Positions 52,110 to 61,400 of a stretch of 64,000 bases of DNA are shown here, piece after piece (the stretch's first letter is position 1; each line of letters starts with the position of its first letter). Source of the stretch: Solibacillus silvestris_B (lineage in GTDB: Bacteria > Bacillota > Bacilli > Bacillales_A > Planococcaceae); the NCBI RefSeq assembly GCF_051967575.1, contig NZ_JBQCJW010000013.1, positions 1-64,000 of the forward strand. Direction: 5' to 3'. Under the pieces are notes generated by a model that was not told the DNA's origin, did no database searches, and saw nothing but the letters and a program-made list of their open reading frames with translations. Both the position numbers and the translations under genes were made by a program.

Positions 52110-53178
52110 AAAAGTGGATGTGTGTATTGTAGGCGGCGGTCCAGGAGGTGCATTGCTTGCGAATATTTTGGCGGAAAACAATGTTTCGGTCCTATTAATC
52201 GAGCGTACAAATGACTTTGCTAAAGCATTTCGAGGCGAGCATTTGAATGAAGAAGGGGAACAAATATTAAAGCAGCACGGATTGTTTGAACGAATTGAAC
52301 AGCTCGGATTACTGCGGATGGAAACATTGGAGTATTGGCTGGATGGAGAAAAAATCAAAACAATCGAGCCTGCACCTGCCATTGGGCATTTAGGCATTCA
52401 TGTGCCCCAAGCGCATTTACTGCAAGCGATCATTGAGCAGGCAAAAACGTATCCGACATTTGATTATTTCCTGAATACGACTGTTAAACAGCTTGTTCAA
52501 AATGAGGAGGGTCAATATACAGCCGTTCGTGCATTGCAGGGCAACAATGAAATATACATCGAGGCACAGCTTATCATCGGTGCAGACGGCCGCTATTCTA
52601 CGGTACGGAAGCTCGCAAATTTGGATGTGACGATCCGCAATCATGGCTATGATTTATTATGGGCCCGTATACCCGCACCGACAGACTGGACACCGTCAAT
52701 AAAAATGACGCTCGTTGACACGATGCAAATTTCTTTATTCACGCAGGCGAAAGGTTATGTGCAAATCGGCTGGAATATTGAAAAGGGCAGCTATGCATCG
52801 CTTCGGAAACAACCATTCTCGCCTTTTGTAGAAAAGCTGACGAAAGCATTTCCGCAATTGACCCATTCCGTGAACGAACATATACAATCATGGCGCGATT
52901 TTGTGCTGCTCGATGTATTCAGCAGCATATCCGAGCAATGGGGTAAAGACGGGGTTGTGCTGATAGGCGATGCTGTCCATACAATGACCCCTACAGGAGC
53001 ATATGGTTTGAACAGCTCTTTAATGGATGCACATATTTTAGCGCAAATGCTCCTTCAAAATGAGCGATTTGATTTTATGAGCTGTGCTACGGAACGGAAA
53101 AAGCAAATCTCTGAAATACAAGCAATGCAAATCGAAAAAGAACAAAAGTTTCAAGATGCTTTTGTCGTATTAGGTTAG
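52102..53178 (+). CDS. FAD-dependent aromatic-ring-type monooxygenase
   Basis: A 358-residue single-component flavoprotein of the PHBH fold. VCIVGGGPGGALLANIL is the FAD dinucleotide motif and IGADGRYSTVRK the DG motif. LIGDAVHTMTPTGAYGLN is the GD motif binding FAD ribityl. The substrate is unknown. Its start codon is inside the end of ribD (8-base overlap), so it is translated with ribD, implying a joint pathway. It is somewhat short at the C-terminus compared with the 390-400 residues of most relatives. Confidence 0.88.
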   Translation: MNRKVDVCIVGGGPGGALLANILAENNVSVLLIERTNDFAKAFRGEHLNEEGEQILKQHGLFERIEQLGLLRMETLEYWLDGEKIKTIEPAPAIGHLGIHVPQAHLLQAIIEQAKTYPTFDYFLNTTVKQLVQNEEGQYTAVRALQGNNEIYIEAQLIIGADGRYSTVRKLANLDVTIRNHGYDLLWARIPAPTDWTPSIKMTLVDTMQISLFTQAKGYVQIGWNIEKGSYASLRKQPFSPFVEKLTKAFPQLTHSVNEHIQSWRDFVLLDVFSSISEQWGKDGVVLIGDAVHTMTPTGAYGLNSSLMDAHILAQMLLQNERFDFMSCATERKKQISEIQAMQIEKEQKFQDAFVVLG

Positions 53179-53187
53179 GTGAGGGCA

Positions 53188-53748
53188 ATGAAATTTGGTT
53201 TTGATATTGATGATACATTAATCGATTTACGTCGACATGCGTTTCGATTATATAATAAAAAGTTGAACAGAGCGGTCGGGGAGGATATATTCGAAAAAAT
53301 TCCGACAGTGGAAATTCACGAAGCATTTGGCTTAACGAGCGACGAAGGAAGCGAAATGTGGAATGATTCGATGAAGGATATATATTTTACGGATTGTCCG
53401 AGCTTTGATGGCGCACAACAAGTTTTGCGGAAGCTGGCAGAACAGGGCCATGAAATCTATTACATTACTTCACGTCCGAAAAAGTATTGCGCGGAAACAC
53501 GTGCATGGGTGAAAGCACAGGGTTTTCCAGTAGTGGATGCAAATTTTTACTGCGGTATGGAAGACCATGAAAAAATCGATATTATAAAAAAACTGGAGCT
53601 CGATGTATATGTCGATGACAAGCCTGCCGTTTTAAATACATTAGCAGGAACAAACACGAAAGTCATCGTTAAAAATCAATCATATAATCAGCAGGTCGAC
53701 TATATTCGCCTAGTAAATTGGCATGAATTTGGCGCATTATTAAAATAG
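53188..53748 (+). CDS. HAD-family 5'-nucleotidase-like phosphatase (YqfW-like)
   Basis: A 186-residue HAD enzyme. FGFDIDDTLIDLRR is motif I (nucleophile Asp), YYITSRPKKY is motif II, KKL near KIDIIKKLELD supplies motif III, and VYVDDKP is motif IV. It resembles the deoxy(pyrimidine) 5'-nucleotidase (NT5C) group and Bacillus YqfW. It begins 9 bases after the monooxygenase stop with GGTGAGGG as ribosome site, so it is the fourth gene of the ribA-ribD unit. It could supply the phosphatase needed after RibD, an inference. Confidence 0.83.
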   Translation: MKFGFDIDDTLIDLRRHAFRLYNKKLNRAVGEDIFEKIPTVEIHEAFGLTSDEGSEMWNDSMKDIYFTDCPSFDGAQQVLRKLAEQGHEIYYITSRPKKYCAETRAWVKAQGFPVVDANFYCGMEDHEKIDIIKKLELDVYVDDKPAVLNTLAGTNTKVIVKNQSYNQQVDYIRLVNWHEFGALLK

Positions 53749-53833
53749 TTTGAATTTTTGACTCTTCAAGTCGTAAAATCTGTGGTATTGTTATGAATGT
53801 ATAGTACTTACGGGTTGGAGGATTAATAAAATT

Positions 53834-54430
53834 ATGATTACTGAACAACATTACGAGGCAAGTATTCATTATAACGGAATAATTTTACTGTCGGCTTATT
53901 TACAGCGCCAATATGTATACCGAACAATTCAAGTCCGATTAAACAATGCGAATGAAGAGCCGTTAAATAAAGTCAAAAATATGCTTGAGCATACAGAGGC
54001 GATGCTCACTGTTTTTGAAGAGACTAAAAGCTTGATGGACGGTCAGCGCAATAAGCTGAAATTGTTCGCAAGTGAAGTGGCGATGATGATGCAAAATTAC
54101 ATTAAAGAGGAGCCTGATTTTAACGAGCGCTTAGCGGTGGTTGGTTCCACTCTTTATTCGGAGCAATTAATGAACAACGGTATTATTAAATTGGGCTATA
54201 TATTCAAGCAAAATATCGGAAAAGATTTCCCGGCACGCGTGAAATTTTATGAAGAGCGCACGAAAGTAATTGATGTAATGGTTCAGCTAGTATCTGAAGA
54301 AAAAGAAATTGAGCAGGGCATGCAGAATATTTTAAACAAATGGTATGACGGCATTGCCAATCAGAAAAAAGGCATTATGGAAGATTTATCAAAAATCAAT
54401 GAAATGCTCGATTATAAAATACAGCAATAA
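53834..54430 (+). CDS. Hypothetical helical protein
   Basis: A 198-residue protein, predicted to be almost entirely alpha-helical with long amphipathic stretches (for example EEPLNKVKNMLEHTEAMLTV and KFYEERTKVIDVMVQLV). No TM, signal peptide or known domain recognised. GGAGG lies about 12 bases before ATG 53834, a rather long spacing, and no other start fits. It has its own terminator, and 85 bases separate it from the nucleotidase gene. Confidence 0.65.
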   Translation: MITEQHYEASIHYNGIILLSAYLQRQYVYRTIQVRLNNANEEPLNKVKNMLEHTEAMLTVFEETKSLMDGQRNKLKLFASEVAMMMQNYIKEEPDFNERLAVVGSTLYSEQLMNNGIIKLGYIFKQNIGKDFPARVKFYEERTKVIDVMVQLVSEEKEIEQGMQNILNKWYDGIANQKKGIMEDLSKINEMLDYKIQQ

Positions 54431-54433
54431 AAC

Positions 54434-54472
54434 AACACCTTGCCATTTGATTTCTCTTAGTGGCAAGGTGTT
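54434..54472. terminator. Bidirectional terminator
   Basis: AACACCTTGCCA (54434-54445) and TGGCAAGGTGTT (54461-54472) form a perfect 12-base stem between convergent genes. Confidence 0.8.
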
Positions 54473-54479
54473 CATCTGC

Positions 54480-54869
54480 TTATTGGCGGTCGAAAAATAC
54501 TTTATCGATATTGTATTTCGCTTGGAACTGGTTGATTGCGTACGTTTCATAAATTTCGCGTTCCATTGGATCCTCAATTTCATATACTTCAATTTTGTGG
54601 ATTTCGCCGCGGTGGTTTTTCACAGGCGATACATTATCTTCAAAGTGCTTTTTGATGCGTTGACGGATTTTTCGTGCTTTCCCGACGAATAAAAGCTCGT
54701 TTTGTTCATTATAGAAGAAGAAAATCCCGCCTTTATCCCGCGTGATTTTATGGAAATCAATGAAACCGAAGTATGGCTTAATTTCCACCTCTCCTTGTTT
54801 CAAAACTTGCTCACGCTGACGAATTACTAAATCCGGCTTTGGCATTTCAATTTTAATCAATTTGTTCAC
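54480..54869 (-). CDS. GIY-YIG-domain protein
   Basis: A 129-residue protein with a GIY-YIG-like nuclease fold: GGIFFFYNEQNELLFVGKA corresponds to the two-strand GIY...YIG motif (here GIF and FVG), followed by RQRIKKHF and the catalytic-Glu region EREIYETYAINQF. It is similar to small UvrC-N-like proteins of Bacillus with unknown role. The start is unclear: GTG 54869 is only 2 bases from AGGGA, TTG 54860 is better spaced, and ATG 54845 is also possible. Confidence 0.7.
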   Translation of the reverse strand: MNKLIKIEMPKPDLVIRQREQVLKQGEVEIKPYFGFIDFHKITRDKGGIFFFYNEQNELLFVGKARKIRQRIKKHFEDNVSPVKNHRGEIHKIEVYEIEDPMEREIYETYAINQFQAKYNIDKVFFDRQ

Positions 54870-55219
54870 GTCCCTAAATTATTGTAAAAGCCTATTTTAC
54901 ACGAAAAAAAGGTAAATTGCCATTCATATAATTAATTTCAGCATTCGATATTACAAATAAAGGAAATATATTCACATTTTATATACAGATTATCCGACAC
55001 TATTAAAGCTATTATTTATTATCCCTTCGAACCAATTATCGAACAACAGCAATATATCTATCCTTTTGTACATAAAAAAACCTTTTTAGTATGAATGGTC
55101 AAGCGAAATATTAGCCAATTTAGCACGAATTTTTATATATTTTTGAATTTTCGCTATCTTTTATACGTGATTTTGATTATTGTAAATTTAATTGTTTTAA
55201 ATGAGAGAGAAGGAATTGT
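54870..55219. other. AT-rich intergenic stretch
   Basis: 350 bases between divergent genes with no convincing open frame, hairpin or consensus promoter. GAGAGAGAAGG just before 55220 is the ribosome site of the next gene. Confidence 0.5.
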
Positions 55220-56092
55220 ATGCAAAAATATAAAGGCGAGCTGTTAATGCTCATTACCGCTGTCATGTGGGGAAGCGGCTTTGTTGGAATGGCAAAAGGT
55301 CTGGAACATTGGACAGTGTTTCAATTGATGGCAGGGCGTTTTTTATTAGCCTCTGTTATTTTAAGTATTATTTTTTATAAAAAGCTTCGACTAATTTCTA
55401 AAGCGGTATTATGGAAAGGCGCAGTGCTCGGCGCCATTCTATTTATAGCATTTACATTGCAAACGATGGGCCTGGAATATACGACCCCGTCCAAAAATGC
55501 TTTTTTGACTGCAATTAATGTAATTATCGTTCCAATTATAGCTTATGTCATCTATAAGCGGGGAATTGACCGGTTTGAATTTATCGCTGCGGGCGTTGCA
55601 GTAATCGGAATTGGTTTTTTATCATTGCAAGATTCGTTAACGATTAATATTGGGGATTTTTTATCCATACTTTGTGCAGTCGGCTTTGCATTCGATATTT
55701 TTTATACGAATGTTTTTGTAAAAACGGAGGATGCGCTCGCATTGACGATTGTTCAATTTTTTACAGCGACAGTGCTTAGCGTCATTTCTGTATTAATATT
55801 AGGTGAAGTGCCGACGACCTACACTTCTGAAGGATTTGGAATCATCGTTTATTTAGCTGTATTTTGCACGGGTGTTGCCTATGTTTGTCAAAATATCGGG
55901 ATGCAATATGCGAATCCTACGAAGTCTGCGATTATTCTATCAACGGAATCATTGTTCGGTACGATGTTCTCGGTGCTTATTTTGAATGAAATTTTAACAG
56001 GTCGCATGCTTGTAGGATGTGTGCTCATTTTCTGTGCTATCTTATTTGCGGAAGTGAAGCCAACTTTCAGGCGGAAAAAATCATATATTTGA
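55220..56092 (+). CDS. EamA-family (DMT) transporter
   Basis: A 290-residue protein with ten TM helices in two EamA repeats. MLITAVMWGSGFVGMAKGLE opens the first and FLSILCAVGFAFDIFY the second. GLEYTTPSKNAFLTAINVII and GMQYANPTKSAIILSTESLF are the matching repeat ends. It is probably a metabolite exporter, substrate unknown. It is only distantly similar to the EamA protein at 14280, so not a recent duplicate. Confidence 0.87.
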   Translation: MQKYKGELLMLITAVMWGSGFVGMAKGLEHWTVFQLMAGRFLLASVILSIIFYKKLRLISKAVLWKGAVLGAILFIAFTLQTMGLEYTTPSKNAFLTAINVIIVPIIAYVIYKRGIDRFEFIAAGVAVIGIGFLSLQDSLTINIGDFLSILCAVGFAFDIFYTNVFVKTEDALALTIVQFFTATVLSVISVLILGEVPTTYTSEGFGIIVYLAVFCTGVAYVCQNIGMQYANPTKSAIILSTESLFGTMFSVLILNEILTGRMLVGCVLIFCAILFAEVKPTFRRKKSYI

Positions 56093-56143
56093 GTTAAGGG
56101 CTAAATAGTGCAGCCCCCATTAATTTATACCTCTCTTTGCTGC

Positions 56144-56183
56144 AAAAGGGTGTTCCAAAAAAACTTTTAGAACACCCTTTTTT
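56144..56183 (+). terminator. Terminator after EamA gene
   Basis: AAAAGGGTGTTC (56144-56155) and GAACACCCTTTT (56170-56181), followed by Ts. Confidence 0.85.
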
Positions 56184-56198
56184 ATATATGGCTAAAAT

Positions 56199-56410
56199 AG
56201 AAGTGTTTCAGTGATTGCGCTGAACTAACTGGAATTTTGAATTCAGCTCAAATTTGGAAGATTGTTTACCGGGAATGGGGCTTCTTCAATATGGCGATTG
56301 GACCGGTTGTCGGACTTATAGCTAGAAAAAATATAGACGCTGCGTATCCAACAACGAAAAAGAGAAAGCGTAAATTTTTGATTGCCGGAAATATCAATTT
56401 AAAAATATAG
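56199..56410 (+). pseudogene. Probable remnant reading frame
   Basis: An open frame of about 70 codons without a usable start encodes protein-like sequence (IWKIVYREWGFFNMAIGPVV, then a basic KKRKRK stretch) up to TAG at 56410. It is bounded upstream by an in-frame TAG. It may be the 3' end of a lost gene; I do not recognise it. Confidence 0.35.
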
Positions 56411-56515
56411 TATACAAACTAATATTTTCGTATGGATTGCGAATTTAAGCATGTTTACGAACCGATAATTAAGGAAAAGGATATAGGGAAAATGGATGGG
56501 GGAGGACGAGTGCGC

Positions 56516-57256
56516 ATGTTAAATTATACTCGAAACGGTTCAGGGGAAGCCGTTGTATTAATTCATGGATTTTTGGGCGGGACGGCAATTTACGACAGAA
56601 TAATCGATGCTTTAATACAGCGTTTTGATGTAATAGCGATTGATTTGCCTGGTCATGGAAAAAGTGAGGCACCAGAGGGCGATTACACGATGTACCGTTA
56701 TGCAGAAGGAATTATCGATGTCCTGATGGCTGAAAAAGTGGAAAAATCATATTGGATTGGCCATTCAATGGGTGGCTATATTACATTGGCGGCAATTGAA
56801 AAGAATTATACGAATATTGAAAAAGCGGTATTATTATATTCATCTGATGCCCCTGATACGGCAGAAGCAATCGAGAAACGAACAAAGCAGCAAGAAGAAA
56901 TTATGGAACATGGTGTTGGATCATTTGTTGATGGCATCATTCATAATTTTTTAGCACCTGACGCTAAAACTGAAGATGTATTATTCGCAAAAGAAGTTGC
57001 CTATGAAGCGAAAGCGGAAGGACTTGTCACTGCACTTGGCGCGATGAAAACCCGACCAGATCAACGTGATTTAATAGATGTGACGTCCACACAAATATTG
57101 GTAATTGAAGGCGAGCAAGACAATGCGGTCACACCGATTGAAACAACAAATCCGAACGTCTCGAAAATAAAAACAAATACGGGTCATTTAGGTATGCTGG
57201 AAGATCCGCAAACTGTCCTTCGAGAAATATTAAATTTCTTAAATCCTGCAGAATAA
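56516..57256 (+). CDS. Alpha/beta hydrolase
   Basis: A 246-residue alpha/beta hydrolase. VVLIHGFLGG is the oxyanion segment, IAIDLPGHGKS follows strand 4, WIGHSMGGY carries the nucleophile Ser, and the acid near EGEQDN and the His in NTGHLGMLED complete the triad. It resembles MenH-like and esterase-type hydrolases, but the substrate is unknown. GGGAGGA precedes both GTG 56510 (4 bases) and ATG 56516 (10 bases), so either may be the start. The longer frame to 56432 lacks a ribosome site. Confidence 0.85.
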   Translation: MLNYTRNGSGEAVVLIHGFLGGTAIYDRIIDALIQRFDVIAIDLPGHGKSEAPEGDYTMYRYAEGIIDVLMAEKVEKSYWIGHSMGGYITLAAIEKNYTNIEKAVLLYSSDAPDTAEAIEKRTKQQEEIMEHGVGSFVDGIIHNFLAPDAKTEDVLFAKEVAYEAKAEGLVTALGAMKTRPDQRDLIDVTSTQILVIEGEQDNAVTPIETTNPNVSKIKTNTGHLGMLEDPQTVLREILNFLNPAE

Positions 57257-57257
57257 C

Positions 57258-57296
57258 AAAAGATGGCAAGCATAATTATTTTGCTTGCCATCTTTT
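57258..57296. terminator. Bidirectional terminator
   Basis: AAAAGATGGCAAGCA (57258-57272) and TGCTTGCCATCTTTT (57282-57296), a perfect 15-base stem between convergent genes. Confidence 0.85.
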
Positions 57297-57297
57297 A

Positions 57298-58119
57298 TTA
57301 GCTAAATTGCTTTCTTAAATATAAAGTAATCCAATTTAAGCTTTCATTTTTCTCTAAATTGGAAACAAGGCCAAGAACGATTGCATTGCGTGGTTTATCC
57401 AGCAGAAGCTCTTCTTTAAGCAATTGAATCGAATCCAGCTCCAACTTATTATTCGTAAGCTTTTGAAGTTGATTGAGTTCTTCTATAATATGCTCGGTCG
57501 AATAATTTTCAACACGATTGTAAAGCTGTGAAGAACTTTGCAAAAAAATGATTTGGCTTTTTGTAGCCAATAATGTTGTTTTCTCTACAAGTGAATCTGC
57601 AAGCTTTAAAATATCGAATGGTTTGCTTGATTCGAAAAAGTATTGTAAGTACGATTGTATCATTCCGTTTACGACGATGACTAAATCGTACTGCTTTCCT
57701 TCAATTTGCTCTCCGAATACATCAAACAACAACTTTTCCAAGCTTTTTTTAGACAGCTCCACATAATAATGAATCCGTTCAATTAATGTTTCATTAATGG
57801 CTGAAACCTTTTCCTTCAATAAAACTTCGGCGAAGCCTGTATATTGTGACATTATTTTAAATGTGTAAACAAAATAAATATGAAGCTTTTCTGACGGTGT
57901 CGAACCTTCATTGACTGCTTGGTCAACTTCTCGAATAATATTGTTCATAAAATGTTCAATAATTGAAAAGATGAGCTCATCCTTCGATTTGAATGATAAA
58001 TAAAATGCACCTTTTGAAATACCGCAATGGTCAGTAATTTGTTGTACTGACGTAGCTTCTATTCCTTTTTCCGCAAATAGCTGAAGGGCAGAATCGATTA
58101 TCAATTGTTTTCTTGTCAT
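57298..58119 (-). CDS. TetR-family repressor of the RND pump
   Basis: A 273-residue regulator, longer than the usual 190-210. The N-terminal helix-turn-helix (ALQLFAEKGIEATSVQQIT, then CGISKGAFYLSFKSKDEL) is typical TetR. The C-terminal ligand domain is about 220 residues. It resembles Bacillus YerO, which controls the swrC/yerP pump. It is divergent from the RND gene, with overlapping promoters and a palindrome between them, so it very probably represses both. ATG 58119 is the only good start; AAAGGGG is 13 bases upstream. Confidence 0.88.
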   Translation of the reverse strand: MTRKQLIIDSALQLFAEKGIEATSVQQITDHCGISKGAFYLSFKSKDELIFSIIEHFMNNIIREVDQAVNEGSTPSEKLHIYFVYTFKIMSQYTGFAEVLLKEKVSAINETLIERIHYYVELSKKSLEKLLFDVFGEQIEGKQYDLVIVVNGMIQSYLQYFFESSKPFDILKLADSLVEKTTLLATKSQIIFLQSSSQLYNRVENYSTEHIIEELNQLQKLTNNKLELDSIQLLKEELLLDKPRNAIVLGLVSNLEKNESLNWITLYLRKQFS

Positions 58120-58141
58120 AATAAGTTCATACCCCTTTCAA

Positions 58142-58194
58142 TTGACACGTGACCGGCTAGTCATTATTATAAAATGGTGGTTACATATAGTCAA
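58142..58194. promoter_or_regulatory. Overlapping divergent promoters with central TetR operator
   Basis: Plus strand: TTGACA (58142-58147), 17 bases, TATTAT (58165-58170) for the RND gene. Minus strand: TTGACT (58194-58189), 17 bases, TATAAT (58171-58166) for tetR. The two -10 boxes overlap. TGACCGGCTAGTCA (58150-58163), an imperfect palindrome, fills the plus-strand spacer. Confidence 0.75.
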
Positions 58195-58212
58195 GAAAGG
58201 TAAGGTGGAACC

Positions 58213-61200
58213 GTGAAAGGCTTAGTTAATTTTGTATTAAAAAACAAGCTTGCCGTATGGTTGTTAACAATCATAATCGTATTTTCTGGTATTTATTCAT
58301 CAACACGAATGAAGATGGAATCGATCCCTGATATTTCGATCCCATACTTAATCGTAATGGGTGTATATCCAGGAGCTACACCGGAGCAAGTAATGGATGA
58401 TCTTTCTATTCCTTATGAAAAGGCAGTAGAAAGTTTAGAAGATGTAAAGGCCGTTTATTCTACTTCTAGTTCAAATGTTTCCCAAGTTCAGGTGGAATAT
58501 GAATATGGCGTGGATATGGATGAAAAGAAACGTCAATTGGAAGCTGCATTAGATAATATTTCACTTCCTGAAGGTGCACAGGAGCCTTCGATTATGGCAA
58601 TCAGCATGAATATGATGCCGGTCATTGCGTTATCTGTGAGCAGCAAAGAGGAAGACATCGTTGAATTAACTTCAACGGTCGAGCAAATTATTCTTCCGAA
58701 GCTAAACAAAATTGACGGTGTTGCCTCTGCGACAGTAACGGGTCAGCATATTGAAGAAGTGGCTTTCACATATGATGAAGCGAAAATGAAAGAATTGGGC
58801 TTGACAGAGGATTCGGTTAAGCAAATGATTCAAGCGAGCGACTTGGCGATTTCTTTAGGTTTATACAAATTTGAAGAAGGCGAGCAAGCTGTAGCGGTAG
58901 ATGGCAAGTTTAAAACAGTTGAAGATTTGAAAGAAATGTTAATCCCTGTCACACCATCTGAAACAAATCCTGTACCTTTCGTAAAGTTAGGAGATATTGC
59001 ACAGATCGAAAAGGTTGGCAAGGTTCAATCGGTTTCCCGCACGAATGGTAAAGACGCTATCGCCATCCAAGTCGTGAAAGGGCAAGATGCAAACACTGTA
59101 ACGGTAGTTAATGCCGTTAAAGATTTAATCGAAGAAGAGCAGGATTTAATCTCCGGTCTCCAAATGGATATTTCTTTAGACCAAGGTAAGCCTATTGAAG
59201 ATTCAGTCTTTACAATGGTTGAAAAAGCAGTGTTCGGCGGATTGATCGCGGTATTGATTATCCTTTTATTCCTGCGTGACTTCAAATCGACAATCATTTC
59301 GATTATTTCTATTCCAGTATCAGTATTTATGGCATTAATGCTATTGCACTGGATGGATATTACACTTAACATTATGACACTTGGTGCGATTACGGTGGCA
59401 ATCGGACGTGTAATTGACGACTCGATTGTAGTGGTGGAAAACATTTACCGCCGTATGCATTTAAAAGAAGAAAAATTACAAGGTCGTGCGCTTATTCGTG
59501 AAGCAACAATTGAAATGTTCAAGCCGATTTTATCTTCAACATTAGTAACGATTGCGGTATTTGCGCCACTTGTATTTGTAGGCGGTATGGTAGGGGAATT
59601 ATTCGTACCATTCGCATTGACAATGTCATTTGCATTAATCGCTTCATTAATTGTTGCGATTACAATCGTGCCAGCACTTTCTCACACATTATTCCGAAAG
59701 AAAATTTACGGTGAGAAATTAGAAAGCCAGCATAAAGAAGTTGGTAAACTTGCATTAACTTACCGCAGCTTCCTAGAGAAATGCTTAAATCATAAATGGA
59801 TTACTTCAATTATTGCAATTGTAGTGTTAGTTGGCTCTTTAGCTTTAACTCCATTAATCGGTTTTAGTTTTATGGGTTCCCAGGAAGAGAAAGTTATGTA
59901 TTTAACATACACACCAAAAACTGGCGAGTTAATGGAAAATACATTGGCGAACATTGAAGAAGTTGAGCAGGAATTAATGAAACGTAAAGACATCGATATT
60001 TTACAATTATCGGTGAATACGGAGCCTTCAACAGATATGGCTTCCATGATGACAGGTGGAGGAGCTGGCGGCGGTTTAATCTACGCCATTTTCGATCCTG
60101 ATATGAAAGATTTCCCTGCAGCTAAAAAAGAGGTAGAGGACTACATCTTTAATGTTGGGCAATCTGGCGAGTGGAAAACGCAAAACTTCGCGATGGGTAT
60201 GTCTTCAAATGAAGTTAGCTATACGTTATACAGCGAAGATTTAGATAAACTGAATGAAGCTGTTGCTCAAGTGGAAGATGTTCTGGTCGACATCGATGGA
60301 TTGGATGAAGTTGAATCAAATGCATCTGCACCATATGTAGAAAATGTATTAAAAGTTGATCAGCAAAACGTATTACAATACGGTTTGACAACGGCACAAA
60401 TTTTAATGGCTTTACAAACGAACACAAATAAAGAAATTTTAACAACGGTTGAAAGGGATGGCGCGGATATTAATGTCGTTGTACAGCGCGAAGCAAAATC
60501 AGCTGCTGCCGACATTGATGAATTATTGGAAACGCCAATCCAGACAGCGACTGGTCAGACGATGACAATCGGTGAATTGGTAGAGCTGGAGGAAGGTACA
60601 ACATTAAATTCATTATCTCGTCAAAAAGGGGAATACTTTGCAACTGTATCTGCTACAATTACAGACAAAGATATTTCGAAAGCAACTTCTGCAGCAGATG
60701 AAAAAATTGCTGATTTAGAATTACCTAAAGGGGTTACGACAGGTGTAGGCGGTGTTGCAGCAGATATGGCTGAAACATTTACACAATTAGGGGTAGCAAT
60801 GGTTGCCGCGATTGCGATTGTTTACTTTATCCTAGTTGTAACGTTCGGTGAAGGGTTAGCGCCATTCGCGATTTTATTCTCATTGCCATTTACGGTAATT
60901 GGTTCTTGGATTGGGTTATTCGTGACAGGCCAAACAATTTCGGTATCAGTAATGATGGGGCTGCTCATGTTGATTGGTATCGTTGTTACAAATGCAATTG
61001 TACTTGTAGACCGTATTATCCGTATGGAACATAGTGGTATGAATATGCGTGAAGCGATTCTTGAAGCAGGGGCGACACGTTTACGTCCGATTTTAATGAC
61101 GGCGATTGCGACGATTGGTGCGATGCTGCCAATGGCATTCGGCGGTGCTGGCGGCGGTCTGATTTCTAAGGACTTAGCTGTAACAGTAATCGGCGGTTTA

Positions 61201-61299
61201 TTATCGTCTACAGTATTAACATTAATCGTCGTACCGATTGTATATGAAGTATTATCAAAAATGCTGAAGAAAAATCGTAAAGACGTGAAAGACAATTAA
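58213..61299 (+). CDS. RND-family efflux pump (SwrC/YerP-like)
   Basis: A 1028-residue inner-membrane pump with 12 TM helices in two halves. FVLKNKLAVWLLTIIIVFSG begins TM1. Porter segments follow (MESIPDISIPYLIVMGVYPG, YPGATPEQVMDDLS), and TM4 carries the proton-relay acidic pair in VAIGRVIDDSIVVVENIYRR. The repeat in the second half is GIVVTNAIVLVDRI. It resembles SwrC, which exports surfactin and other amphiphiles in B. subtilis; this substrate is unknown. No membrane-fusion or outer-membrane partner is present, as expected for a Gram-positive. The GTG start has AAGGTGG 4 bases upstream. Confidence 0.93.
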   Translation: MKGLVNFVLKNKLAVWLLTIIIVFSGIYSSTRMKMESIPDISIPYLIVMGVYPGATPEQVMDDLSIPYEKAVESLEDVKAVYSTSSSNVSQVQVEYEYGVDMDEKKRQLEAALDNISLPEGAQEPSIMAISMNMMPVIALSVSSKEEDIVELTSTVEQIILPKLNKIDGVASATVTGQHIEEVAFTYDEAKMKELGLTEDSVKQMIQASDLAISLGLYKFEEGEQAVAVDGKFKTVEDLKEMLIPVTPSETNPVPFVKLGDIAQIEKVGKVQSVSRTNGKDAIAIQVVKGQDANTVTVVNAVKDLIEEEQDLISGLQMDISLDQGKPIEDSVFTMVEKAVFGGLIAVLIILLFLRDFKSTIISIISIPVSVFMALMLLHWMDITLNIMTLGAITVAIGRVIDDSIVVVENIYRRMHLKEEKLQGRALIREATIEMFKPILSSTLVTIAVFAPLVFVGGMVGELFVPFALTMSFALIASLIVAITIVPALSHTLFRKKIYGEKLESQHKEVGKLALTYRSFLEKCLNHKWITSIIAIVVLVGSLALTPLIGFSFMGSQEEKVMYLTYTPKTGELMENTLANIEEVEQELMKRKDIDILQLSVNTEPSTDMASMMTGGGAGGGLIYAIFDPDMKDFPAAKKEVEDYIFNVGQSGEWKTQNFAMGMSSNEVSYTLYSEDLDKLNEAVAQVEDVLVDIDGLDEVESNASAPYVENVLKVDQQNVLQYGLTTAQILMALQTNTNKEILTTVERDGADINVVVQREAKSAAADIDELLETPIQTATGQTMTIGELVELEEGTTLNSLSRQKGEYFATVSATITDKDISKATSAADEKIADLELPKGVTTGVGGVAADMAETFTQLGVAMVAAIAIVYFILVVTFGEGLAPFAILFSLPFTVIGSWIGLFVTGQTISVSVMMGLLMLIGIVVTNAIVLVDRIIRMEHSGMNMREAILEAGATRLRPILMTAIATIGAMLPMAFGGAGGGLISKDLAVTVIGGLLSSTVLTLIVVPIVYEVLSKMLKKNRKDVKDN

Positions 61300-61304
61300 T
61301 GAAT

Positions 61305-61345
61305 ACAGCCTGTAAGAAGTAAGATGCTTACAGGCTGTTTTTTTG
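61305..61345 (+). terminator. RND gene terminator
   Basis: ACAGCCTGTAA (61305-61315) and TTACAGGCTGT (61328-61338) followed by seven Ts. Confidence 0.85.
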
Positions 61346-61400
61346 TACAATTAAGGGTATAGAAGGGATATTCATCAGCATACATACAGGGGGAGTATCA

